The notes beneath the pieces are model-generated. The model was not told where the DNA came from. It made no database searches and saw only the letters and a program-made list of their open reading frames with translations. 64,000 bases of DNA from Zopfochytrium polystomum (lineage: Eukaryota > Chytridiomycota > Chytridiomycetes > Chytridiales > Chytridiaceae). The stretch covers positions 1 to 64,000 of the forward strand of contig JAIVFJ010000201.1 in NCBI GenBank assembly GCA_025765615.1, in the 5' to 3' direction. Position numbers and translations under genes: made by a program. Positions within the stretch are counted from its first letter, which is position 1. Every line of letters begins with the position of its first letter. Below, in pieces: positions 1-9,237 of the stretch.

Positions 1-2357
1 AGACAATGACAAAAAGGTCCAGAATATCCCTGAAGATGTCATTCATCATGCCTTGGAAAATAGCTGGAGCATTGGTAAGTCCAAAGGGCATAACCAAGTA
101 CTCAAAGTGACTGTATTTGCATCTGAAGGCAGTCTTCCATTGATCCTGGGGCTTAATTCTGACCAAATTGTAGGCACCTCTGAGGTCAATCTTGGAAAAT
201 ATCCTTGCATGGCTCAGTTTGTCCAGTAATTCAGAGATGAGAGCCAGTGGATAGCGGTTCTTGACTGTCATCTCATTGAGATCTCTGTAGTCCACGCAGG
301 GTCTCAGTCCCCCATCCTTCTTCTTGACAAAAAAGATGGGAGCTCCAGCTGGCAACTTGGAAGGTTGGATGAATCCCTTGTTCAGCATTTCTTCATTGTA
401 TTCTTGGAGGGCCTTGGCTTCTGGTGGAGAGAGGTGGTACAGTGGCTTGAAAGGTGGGCTGCAATTTTCATCCTTGAGTGAGATTTCACAGTCATAAGGC
501 CTCTGAGCTGGTAGCAGGTCTGCCTTGGTCTTGGAAAACACATCAGCATAAGGGAGATATTCTTTTGGTAGCTTGGATGCCAGCAAAAGGTCTGATGGGT
601 CCAAGATCCTGTACTCTTCAGCAGTGGGGCTTGAATTCTTGTCTGGGAACTGTGATTCTTGAATCTTTGACTTAGGGTTCTGTTCTTAGCAAAGACTGTG
701 AGCTGTGGAACTTGAATCTTGAATGTGGACTGTGAACTGTGGTACTTGAATCTTTGACTGTGGGTTCTGTGAACTAGAGTCTTGGCCATGACTGTGAGCT
801 GTATGAGCTCCACTTGAATCTTGACTGTGAACTGTGAGCTGTGGAACTTGAGTCTTGGCTGGGATTTGTGAACTGCAGGGTGACACTGGAGTTGTCTTTG
901 GTGGTTGACCTTTAATACCTGGCTGTGAACCTTGAATCAGGGACTTGAGAGCATGAGACTTGGAGGCTTGACTTGAGTTTTGGGTGACTGTTCCAATTGG
1001 TGGAGGTTGGACTTGACCAGTGACCCAATCAATGGCAGGGTTCTGGGCTTGCAGCCATGGTAATCCCAGGATGACAGAGAATGTGGGTGAGCCAAGATCC
1101 AATACTTCCAGGTTGACCATGGATGGTGGAAAGTCTTGGATGTGGAGGTTTAGCTTGGTTTCATGGCTGATTTCCTTGAACAGAGCATGATTGGCAAAGT
1201 GGACCTTGCAGGGTGTGGATTTCTTGATGGTGGGAATGGCACAAGACTTGGCAAGGGTGGCATCAATGATGTTGCAGGATGATCCAGAGTCTATAAGGGC
1301 CTTGGTTGTGATGGTTGACTTGGGTGAGAGTTGAATCTTGACATCCATGGTGAGTTGGTGGGGCTTGGAATTTGAGGTGTTTGTGGTGCTGGTGGTGGTG
1401 ATGAAACAGGGGCAGCTTGGAGGAGGGTCCAGGGAATTGCCCCTCAGTGAGCCTGGACCTGGGAGTTTGGGTGCTTCTTCCTTGGGCAGTCCTTGACAGC
1501 GTGTTCCTTGGAGCCACAGTAGAAACACAGTCCCTGTTGGGTCCTCCTTGTTTTCTCCTCTTGGCTCAGAGGATCCTTAGGAGGTGTCTCAACTGCATCC
1601 ACTTGCATGGGTTCAGGAACTGTAAGAGCTTGAGGGACTGGGGTAGGTCTTGATGTAGTTCCTACTTGTCTTTGCTTCAGCCTCCTGGAGTAGAGTCTGT
1701 TGTCAATCTTGATGGCAAGGAGAATGTACTCTTCCAAGGTCTCAGGGAATGTGCAGAGACTGGGAGAGCATGTCTTGGATGGACTCATGGAGACCATTAT
1801 GGTACAGCTCCATCAGAGCTGCATCATTGTATCCAGAGTCTCTGGCTAGTTGCTTGAATTGGTTGGTGTAGGCCACACAAGATTGCTTTCCTTGCTTGAT
1901 ATGCTTGAGCTTGGATCTTGCTGTCCAAGATGCGTAGGGGTCACCAAAGGTAGCCTCCAGCCCCTCCCAGAGCTCTTGCAGGGTGGTGGGTGTGCTTGGG
2001 AGAGATCTGTACCATGATTGAGCTGACCAGACAAGAGGGTGCTTGTGAAAACTTGCTCACTGGGAAATGTTGGAGGTTGGAGAAGGATGACATTCTCCAC
2101 AGTGGCCATAAAGTTCCTGAGGTCTTGGCCAGCCCAGTGAACTTGTCAGGGCTGGAAACCTTGGGCTCTCTTGCTTGGTTGGCTTGAGGCAGGGGAAGAG
2201 CTTGATGTTCTTGTTGGTGAAGTTGTTGTTGAAGCTGTTGCTGCTGGTGAAGGACTTGTTCTTGAAGTTGGTGTGTCTGTCTTGAAAGGGCTTGTAATTG
2301 GTCCATTAAGGCTTGGAAGGCAGTTGCATCAGGGAAGGTGTTGTTTGGGTCAGACAT
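1..2357 (-). pseudogene. Ty3/Gypsy gag-pol remnant (gag, CCHC, protease, RT start)
   Basis: Gag begins MSDPNNTF at 2357 with a Gln-rich coiled-coil-like N-terminus. It loses frame near 2250-2280 and is picked up in other frames through 1444. The CCHC knuckle CFYCGSKEHAVKDC lies near 1490-1535. The protease motif ALIDSGSS lies near 1277-1300 within an open stretch 686-1528. RT starts around 480 and reads [15 protein letters not shown], then CVDYRDLN and [13 protein letters not shown] before the left edge; those are the fingers and palm motifs of Ty3/Gypsy RT. Several frame changes in gag show decay. Between protease and RT the sequence is a degenerate tandem repeat (about 640-900). Confidence 0.85.
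640..900. repeat. degenerate minisatellite between protease and RT
   Basis: Variants of ctgtgaactgtggaacttga alternate with cttgaatctttgac-like spacers over about 250 bp. Unit length varies, roughly 25-60 bp. In minus-strand frames this gives repeated peptides rich in Q, S, V and H (for example KIQVPQFTVH). It lies where the element normally has a protease-RT linker, so it looks like a linker that grew by slippage. Boundaries are approximate. Confidence 0.6.
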
Positions 2358-2384
2358 GATGGCAGAGAGTAGTAGGAGAGGGTG

Positions 2385-2395
2385 AAGTGAATTAT
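2385..2395 (-). other. predicted self-priming primer-binding site
   Basis: Two nucleotides downstream of the LTR 3' end the minus strand reads ATAATTCACTT. It is an exact 11-nt complement of AAGTGAATTAT at 2478-2468, the predicted first bases of the element RNA. In Tf1-type elements an 11-nt RNA 5' end folds back on the PBS and is cleaved to prime minus-strand DNA. No tRNA 3'-end complement is evident here. Confidence 0.65.
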
Positions 2396-2397
2396 GA

Positions 2398-2583
2398 TGT
2401 CAGGAACATGGCAGGACAGGACAAGGCAGACAAGGAACTGAGAGGAGTGATGATTGTATTGGAAACAATAATTCACTTGAGGAATGGGACAGGTCCTCAT
2501 CCCCCTTTTATACCTTTTGAGAGTCTTCCTTGTCAAGACTCAAAGAATGTTCCAGAAAGAGCAATTAGTAACACAATGATATT
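2398..2583 (-). repeat. truncated 5' LTR of the Ty3/Gypsy element
   Basis: The minus strand matches the 3' two-thirds of the solo LTR at 15828-16176 and ends in CTGACA at 2398. Homology stops near 2583, so the first ~150 bp of the LTR, including TGTTATGAA and the heat-shock-element array, is missing. It retains the TATA box and RNA start region. The flank beyond 2583 is unrelated and leads into the Tc1 transposase. Confidence 0.85.
2506..2512 (-). promoter_or_regulatory. TATA box of the truncated LTR
   Basis: TATAAAA on the minus strand, conserved in the solo LTRs at 16061 and 30983. About 35 nt downstream is AAGTGAATTAT, the predicted RNA 5' end, which is normal TATA-to-start spacing. Confidence 0.7.
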
Positions 2584-2884
2584 GTGGGTTTCACCAAAAA
2601 TTTCCAGCAAAAGGGGGAGGTGGCTGGGCTGAAAAATCAGCGCAGACAACCAGCGCATAGCCTTGTCAAACCAGACTGCCAACCGCAGTTCACGATCAGC
2701 ACACCGTCCCAACTATTCACAGGTTGGTCCGCTCACCGACGGTTGCACGCATCTCCCAGTGCCTCGCCCTTCGCCCCCGCCACCTCCCCTGCTGGCCGTG
2801 CTCTTTCACAAGTCACTCGGCCAGATTCCTTTCCTGCTCCGCTGGCTACTCCGCAGCTGAAGCTCCTGATCGCCCCGCATCAAC
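2584..2884. other. linker between the LTR fragment and the Tc1 transposase
   Basis: About 300 bp with moderate GC and short open frames of low-complexity composition. No LTR, inverted terminal repeat or recognisable gene is visible. It may hold the left end of the Tc1 element. Confidence 0.4.
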
Positions 2885-3970
2885 ATGTCGATTTTGTTGC
2901 ACTCTGTTCGTCAAAAGCAAGCTTCCAATGACACAAATACCATTGTCTGTATGGGTACTACTTTAAAGGCTTTTCAACGTCCAAACTAGCGGAAATCTAT
3001 GGAAAGAATCGGAAAACAATTAAAAACTGGGTAAATAGATATGAAGAAACAGGATCCGTTGGCCGAAAGAAGGACGAGGATGCCAACTTCCGAAAGTTCA
3101 ACGTCAAAATGCGGAAATGGCTCGTAAATCTTTACTTAAATGAGCCAACTTTATTTTTGGATGAGGCAGCGAAGCGATTCAAGGCGGAGTACAATGAACG
3201 CATCAGTGTTTCTACTGTCTGTCGGATTCTCCGTGAGGCCAAAATGACTTGGAAAGTCCTGGAGCGTCGAGCTATACAGGTCAACTATGAAGATGTGTCA
3301 CGCTTTTGTGCAGAACTTTTAGACTTCCCTTGGCTTCTTCACAATCTCGTTTTCCTGGATGAGTGTGGATTTGACAACCAGGATATGTTGCAAAGTCATG
3401 GGAGTGAAAGGACAGAAACTTGTTTATCGTGGAGAATTCAATCAGAAACCTCGAGTTTCCATTCTGTGTTTTGTTGGATTGGATGGAGTGCTGGATTGCT
3501 GTATGTCTCAGGGAACCTTCACACGACAAAGATTCTTAGAGTGCCTTTGTGATGTTGCTACAAACAACAAGAACGTTTTTCAGCACCCTGTTCGCAACTC
3601 AGTCTGGATCATGGATGGGACTGCTATCCATTGCCATCCAAACGTAACACATAATCTTCGAAACCTTGGAATTTTACCTATCTTTCTTCCAGCGTATTGC
3701 CCGTTTTTCAACCCTATTGAGGTGCTTTTTGGACTGATGAAGAAGAAATTTAAGCGAATCCATGTAGAAAATTCTGTAGAGGATAGCAAAATCCTTGTTG
3801 CAAGTATTGTCTCGGAATTTAGGAACTAGTGCATGCAAGCAATCTTTCGCAAGTGCGGATATGTGCAAAACGGAGTGTTTGATCCTAGTTGTGGGCTAAA
3901 CCAAAATCTTACTCATCTCGGATTTGATCAGGACAGTTGCGTAGAAAGTGATGAAGAGAGCATGGAATAA
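2885..3970 (+). pseudogene. Tc1/mariner-type DDE transposase, frameshifted
   Basis: The product would be a cut-and-paste transposase. An N-terminal helix-turn-helix region reads KLAEIYGKNRKTIKNWVNRY (about 2985-3045) and is followed by a winged-helix-like segment. The catalytic triad is visible: D in FLDECGF (3358-3360), D in IMDGTAIHC (3614-3616) and E in FNPIE (3719-3721). The frame changes near 2960 and near 3400, and a TAG at 3827-3829 interrupts a frame that otherwise stays open to TAA at 3968-3970 (ending ESDEESME). At least three lesions make it inactive. I did not find terminal inverted repeats. Confidence 0.85.
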
Positions 3971-4022
3971 ATTTTTTAACAACGACGGCTTTGCGCTTTT
4001 ATTGTTTCTTCTTCACATAATA

Positions 4023-4924
4023 TGATCAACGTCCTCCTGATCTTCTGTTTCCAGTTGTATCCTTCTTTGGTGCTCTCCTTCAGTCGGATTCAAAGCTGTC
4101 GAGAATGCACGAAGAAGTTTTCCGGAGTGCAAGGCAGTTTCATCAACTGCTGCAAGATCTGCCTCAATCAGGTCGAATTCAGAAGCCATTTCTTGTTCAA
4201 AATGCTTCAGTCACTCCTCTATTCTTCGGCAAGTGCTGTGTACATGATCACAAATCCTACGAATATCTGATTGATTCTTTTCATTCACAGTTGAGGCGAT
4301 TGAAACTTTCGCAGATGTAGCTTTCACAACATTCTCTGGTGTCTTGAACAAGCCAACAAGATTGGGAGGAGGAGGTCTTTTGATCGCAATCTCTTGCTCT
4401 GGAAGAGATAATTTCGCGATATCACTAGCCCATAGATCCCAGACAAAGTCTGGTGCATAAATACGTATTTGATGTTCCTTTTGCAGTTTCTCTTTCAGCT
4501 TCCAGACATGCCTATTACTTGGTGCTCCTGTTCAGTTCATTTCAAATGAAGTGAGGAGCACAGATTCCACTGCTTCGTATATTCCCTTGGATGAAACTGC
4601 TTGTGAGTAGATTGCAACGACTACTTTGACTGTTTTCCCATTCCATCCTTGGAGAATATCGTCGGTTATGTCAGCTAGTGCAACTGCTTTGCGCCTTTCA
4701 ACCGTTTCCGTGAACATTACAAATCGACCAAGGTCGTTTTTGGATGGCTCCAAGTTATTACTCCAAGAAACGCAGTTTGCAAATGGATTTGTCTGCTTCT
4801 TTCTACCAGTCGAAGTGGAACTCTCCACTATCAATTCTCCTGTATTTGGAGCTAAACTCACAACTACTTCTCGTTTTAGATAGTTTTTGACCTTCCTCCA
4901 GACAAAACTTATAAAGTCCGCCAC
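4023..4924 (-). pseudogene. unknown minus-strand gene facing the Tc1 transposase
   Basis: On the minus strand an open frame starts MADFISFVWRKVKNYLKREV at 4924 and runs 130 codons to 4532. After a frame change, protein-like sequence continues (LKEKLQKEHQIRIYAPDFVW, then PPPPNLVGLFKTPENVV) to about 4240, and further helical, acidic sequence reaches about 4023. I recognise no family. The basic N-terminus and the tail-to-tail arrangement with the transposase suggest it could be the second ORF of the same transposon, or a host gene fragment. The LINE begins right at its 5' end (about 4925), so the true start may be lost. Confidence 0.5.
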
Positions 4925-7109
4925 TGAAGAGCAAGAGCAGTTGTATGTTTATCCCACTGCTCCTCTTGACTGCCAGGTCATCAAACCCCTGGAAGCTTCA
5001 GAGGAGCAACTCGACAATTACACTTCAGCCGTCTCAGTTGAGCTTGCCCCCCTCTCAGCAGCCCTTGCAGCATTGAACAGCATTCTTCTCCCCTCCGAGC
5101 TTGAGTTCCTCCATTCTCCAACCCTACCCTTTCAATACCCCTCTCCAGAACGTGCATCACTCCTCGTCAGCCACCTTGACACACTCTCCACATCATTTCA
5201 CGAGTTACTGCTTTGGCTTGGCAAAAAGTTCCTTCCTCACAAGGAACCTCCTCAGTAGCGCCAAAGATAGATTGCCGTGCCAAACCATTCCTTGTTGCAC
5301 GTTGGAAAGTAGAGAAACTGTGGGCACTTGCCAAAGACCCTGTGCATGATCTGGCTAACATCTTCCCTTCCATTGCTTTGACCCCATCTGAGTGGGGCGC
5401 AGATCAGTCTTACTCCTTCTTGTCCCACATCCACTCTCAGTACAAAGCCCGCTTCTTTGACACAACTGACTGTCATGATGTTTTACTCCCCGCCCTCAAC
5501 CACCATCACCGGGCCATCTACCGTGCCCAATGCCAGGCAGCAGAAAAGCACAAAATGGAGGACATTGCCACAGCTCTCACACATAGACACGACCTTTTCT
5601 CTTCTGGCAAGATGAAGACTGTCCTCAACAACATCCTCAACCGCACGCGCAGCAACTCTAGCATCAACCACATTCGCTATACTACTGCGGAAGGTCCCTC
5701 AATCACCCACAATCCTGACCTTGTCCCTGGAATCTGCCAACAACAGGTTGAACACTGGTTTCGCCCTCGTACCCTCACTCCCTTCCCACCATCCTCTCCA
5801 TTTCACTCTGAGATGCAACCCTGTCCCCACATCCCCCCAGAACTTTTCTCCAAAGTTATGCTGCCCCCTTCTGCCAACGACGTCAAAAACGCTCTCACAT
5901 CTCTTGCCTCAAACAAAGCCCCAGGCCCCTCCCAAATCTCCAGAGAGCTTCTCCTCGCAGCTGGTCCTGATGCTCTTGCATTCTTCTCCTCCCTCATCAT
6001 TCGCTCTTTTCTCTTCCTTGACATCCCAGACTCTTGGGCATCTTCCTCCATCTTCCCCATACCCAAGAAAGCTGCGTGGGGTGGTGACATCACTAACCTC
6101 CGTCCAATCAGCCTCTGCAAACTTGCTGCCAAAGTTGTTCAATCCATCCGTCTTTCTTGTATCTCTTCCATCCTCTCTTCTCACCATGTACTCCTTGGTC
6201 GCAACTTCTCTGCCCTACCTGGCTCTTCTCCTGACCCACCTCTCCACCTCATACGCTACGCCCTTGACCTTGCCCATTCCACTAAACAGCCCTTATACCT
6301 TCTCCTCAATGACATTAAGAAAGCTTTTGACAGCGCCCCTGTTGCTGGCCTCATTGCCTCCTGGGAACGTATTCACCTCCCCTCTTCTTATGTTCGCATG
6401 CGTGTCAATTCCCAACGTCGTTTTCGTTCCTCTGCCATCACAGCTTTTGGCCCATCCCTTCCTTCCCCATTGGCACTATGATTCAGCAAGGCTCCCTTGA
6501 GGGACCCTTGATTGGCGTATCTTTTGGGACCCTGTTCTTTGCGTTCTTGATTGTTGTACCACCGGTTTCATTTTCTCAGTTCCCACCCCTCGTAACTTCC
6601 CTGTCCAATTCTTCAACCCCCCACCCCCTGTCTCTGTTACTGGCTTTGCCCTTGTCGACGACACCAACACCCTCTCCAGCACCCTGGAGGATCTGCAGCT
6701 TCAGGCCGACCTCCTCTTTGAGTACCAGTCACATAATGACATCGAGTCTAACACCAAGAAAATCTTCATCTCCACCGTCAATACCCCGCGATCAGCACCT
6801 ACCACCATCAACTGGGGCACCACAGTCCTTCCCATCCACCCGCCAAACACCACCCTCCGACACCTAGGCAACTACTTCACAGCAGACGGTATGAGCTCAG
6901 CAGCACGGCAGCAAATCCTTTCCACCACCACCAATTTCCTCGACATTATCAAACACAAAAAGATGGGTGACAAAATTGCTTCTTACCTCATCCGTAACGT
7001 TCTCCTCCCACGTGTCCGCTTTCTGTGGAAAACTGCCATTCTCCCCCGTACTTTCCTCAACAACCTCACCACACTCTGTCACAAAACCTTCAAACACCTG
7101 GTTGGCTAC
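4925..7109 (+). pseudogene. LINE reverse transcriptase part
   Basis: The longest open piece is 5213-6481 (422 codons). Motifs in order: NKAPGPSQISRELL (fingers), ITNLRPISLCKLAAKVVQ, then LLNDIKKAFDSAP with the first catalytic Asp. After frame changes near 6470-6530 come IQQGSLEGPLI and WDPVL. ALVDDTNTLSS near 6650 is the catalytic YADD-equivalent (F/VDD). Thumb-like sequence follows to HLVGY at 7109. Upstream, 4925-5210 is an open frame rich in Leu, Ala and Ser that is probably the linker after the missing endonuclease. Several frames are needed, so it cannot be translated as one protein. Confidence 0.85.
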
Positions 7110-7387
7110 TGTGTGAGGACGACAGGCTGTCGAGCCTGTGACGTCAAATAAATTAAGTGTATACCCACTTTTTAACTGGTAATTGTGAGGATTACCACCC
7201 CGTCTCGACCCGCGTTTTGCTGGCAAAACGTGACTAGGCTTGGATTCCTACTCTCTTATTATTTATTGGGTTTCCATACAGCCTTTGACTGGCTCTGTAT
7301 GTCTGCCTCTGAGCTCTACTATTATTACTTATTATTGGCGATGTTGCAGACAGAAAGACTCAGTCTTGATTCTAATTGCTGATACAA

Positions 7388-7450
7388 GGTTCCCTTGCTC
7401 AGTGGTTAGAGCGCTCCCTTCAATTGGGAAGGTGCCAAGTTCGAGACATG
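7388..7450 (+). repeat. tRNA-derived head (SINE or tRNA pseudogene)
   Basis: GGTTCCCTTGCTCAGTGGTT at the start contains a good A box (GCTCAGTGGTTAGAGCG with a D stem GCTC/GAGC). An anticodon arm follows (CTCCC-TTCAATT-GGGAA, loop anticodon CAA). AGTTCGAGACA resembles a B box. The 3' acceptor strand that should pair with GGTTCCC is absent, so this is not a functional tRNA. Pol III promoter boxes without an acceptor end are typical of SINE heads. Confidence 0.5.
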
Positions 7451-8656
7451 CTAGTTGACAGACTGGGCAGAAATGCAAAGTCCTACTATGCCTGGCCAAT
7501 GGCCCCTCACTTTTGGAAATGACTTAGGACTGAAACACTTCTGTGGGAGAAGTGCTAAGCCCAGATTGACAGAGTTAACAAGATGATGGCAGAGCTAACA
7601 AGCCCTACCACCTGCTACCATGATGTAATACCTCATAAAAGGGTATGAGGTCACAGGGTTTTTCTTTATCTATTCATTGGTGATTTTTACTTATTTTTCC
7701 AATTAGTAATTTATCCTGTTTTCCTGTTTTTCCTGTTTTCTCTTTTATTTATTCCTTGTTGTCTCTGTCTGTGTCTTTTCTTTCTTGTGTGGCTGAGAGT
7801 GACTGTCTTCCTCTTTGCACCAACCAGCTCTCTCCATCTCCTCCATCTTTCTTGGCAGCTGATGCCAAGAAATGCTCCATGATTTTCTGAGCTGTCTTCC
7901 TTGTTTGATGGCTCAGCCCCATTGTTTGGTGACTCACTCCTCCTCTCTCTTCTTTGCTGTTTTATTTATTGTTTTGTTCTTTTGTATATGTTTTCCCCTC
8001 TTTTCCCTTCCTTCTTCCTTCACCCTGCTGATTCCAACCCTTTCCTATTTAAGCAGCTGCCCCCCATCTTGTTGACTGTGAGAACCTGTGCCTGAAGTCC
8101 CTTGCCTGCCCTTTTCTTCCTGACTGTATGTAGAGCTGGGGGTGGCAGTCCCCTGGTGTGTGACAGGAGGTTGAAGTCCTCTTGGCCATCATGGCAGTGT
8201 GCTGGGTTCAAGCCCCAGTGCACCTCACCAATTCTGCATGCTGTTTAGGTTGGACTGGGTAGGAGCCACTTGGTGATGGAAGGATGGAGGGTAAATCTGT
8301 GGTGGTGCCTCTAGGTTTCTGTCAATACATCTAGTCAAATCCAGGTCTCTCAAGGTGATATGAATGAGCTGTCTGGTCAGGTACTGCTGCAGGAATGGTC
8401 TCTCAGGTATGCCCCCTCTTCCCTGGTTGTTGGCTCCTGTGGCCTCTGATGGGCCTGGTCTTCACTGGGTTCAGACCCTCTTTCTCTCAGATTAATGCCT
8501 GTGATGTCATGGTGCCACATTTGGGTGAGGGAGTGGGTGTTAACCTTCCTTGCTTCTAAGATAGGGAATTCCTCTGGCTTGGTGAAGCAGATGTCTGTGT
8601 CCTTGTAGGATGAAGTAAGAAGAGTCCCACTGTCTCCCACCCCTGTGTGCCCCCTC

Positions 8657-8750
8657 CTTGGATTGAGTTGGAACTTCTCCTTGGAGTGAGACAAGCTGTG
8701 TCTGGTTCTGTTAAGTGGAAAACAGTTCTGATTTAATTCAACAGACACCT
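8657..8750 (+). repeat. dispersed repeat, copy 1
   Basis: About 94 bp starting cttggattgagttgg and containing tctggttctgttaagtggaa. It matches the reverse complement of 19633-19726 at roughly 90 percent. The family is unknown. Confidence 0.7.
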
Positions 8751-9237
8751 CTGCACACTAACTGTTCCTTGTGTTTGCCTTCTGTGTCCAACCCCCTCCA
8801 ACTTAGGGCTTGTCTTTGACAGAGAGGGAGCCTTGCTCCATGGTGGTGGCTCCAACAGACCGGGGTCTGGCCACTTTCCTCCCCACTCTCTTGTCTTCTT
8901 CAGTTGGATTGGAGTGCTGCACTTAGTGCCGCTCCCTGGAGCTTGCTGCATCTTGCACCTCCAGCATTGTTACCGGATTTCCCGGTCCCCTTTGGCTTTG
9001 GCTTTTGCCTCCCATTGGGCCCACTCTGTGTCATGGACCAGAGAACCCTGCACATTCTTTGCTAGTGTGCCACCTTTTCACAGTTGCCTTTGGTCTGAGT
9101 GTGAGAGTCTTCTCTTTGTGTCGTAAGAGAGTTTCTTTGTGTTTCTTGGGCTTCTTAAGACTCCAAATACATTGTCCTGTCTAGTGACCCCTAGACATCT
9201 CCTTTTTGCCCTTTTTCACTTTTCAGGATTGGTATTT

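Larger units (their letters stand above)
1..2583 (-). mobile_element. Ty3/Gypsy LTR retrotransposon, partial and decayed
   Basis: Read on the minus strand this is, in order: a truncated 5' LTR (2398-2583), a leader of about 40 nt, gag from the ATG at 2357, a CCHC zinc knuckle, a retropepsin-like protease and the start of reverse transcriptase, which runs off the window edge. The order gag-protease-RT fits Metaviridae; integrase, which should lie beyond RT, is outside the window. Gag and pol are spread over several frames, so this copy is not coding as it stands. Two solo LTRs of the same family lie at 15828-16176 and 30808-31098, with an inverted LTR fragment at 15061-15187. The short leader and self-complementary primer site suggest a Tf1/sushi-like self-priming lineage. 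Confidence 0.9.
7110..9237. mobile_element. 2.1-kb segment inserted into the LINE
   Basis: The segment breaks the LINE between thumb and downstream region. Near its left end is a near-palindrome (gacaggctgtcgagcctgtg). It contains a tRNA-like head at 7388-7450, T-rich stretches (7670-8000), and at 8657-8750 a repeat that recurs inverted at 19633-19726. No long coding frame is convincing. Clear target duplications and terminal repeats are not visible, so it may be a composite of several insertions, such as a SINE plus other repeats. Confidence 0.55.

Noticed and set aside
7388..7450. Functional tRNA(Leu, CAA)
   Set aside because: No acceptor-stem 3' strand, poor T arm, and no long variable arm as a Leu tRNA needs; kept only as a tRNA-derived head.
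8150..8255. Second tRNA-like arm (ctgggttcaagccccag)
   Set aside because: Only a T-arm-like hairpin is clear; D arm and acceptor stem do not pair, so it may be chance.
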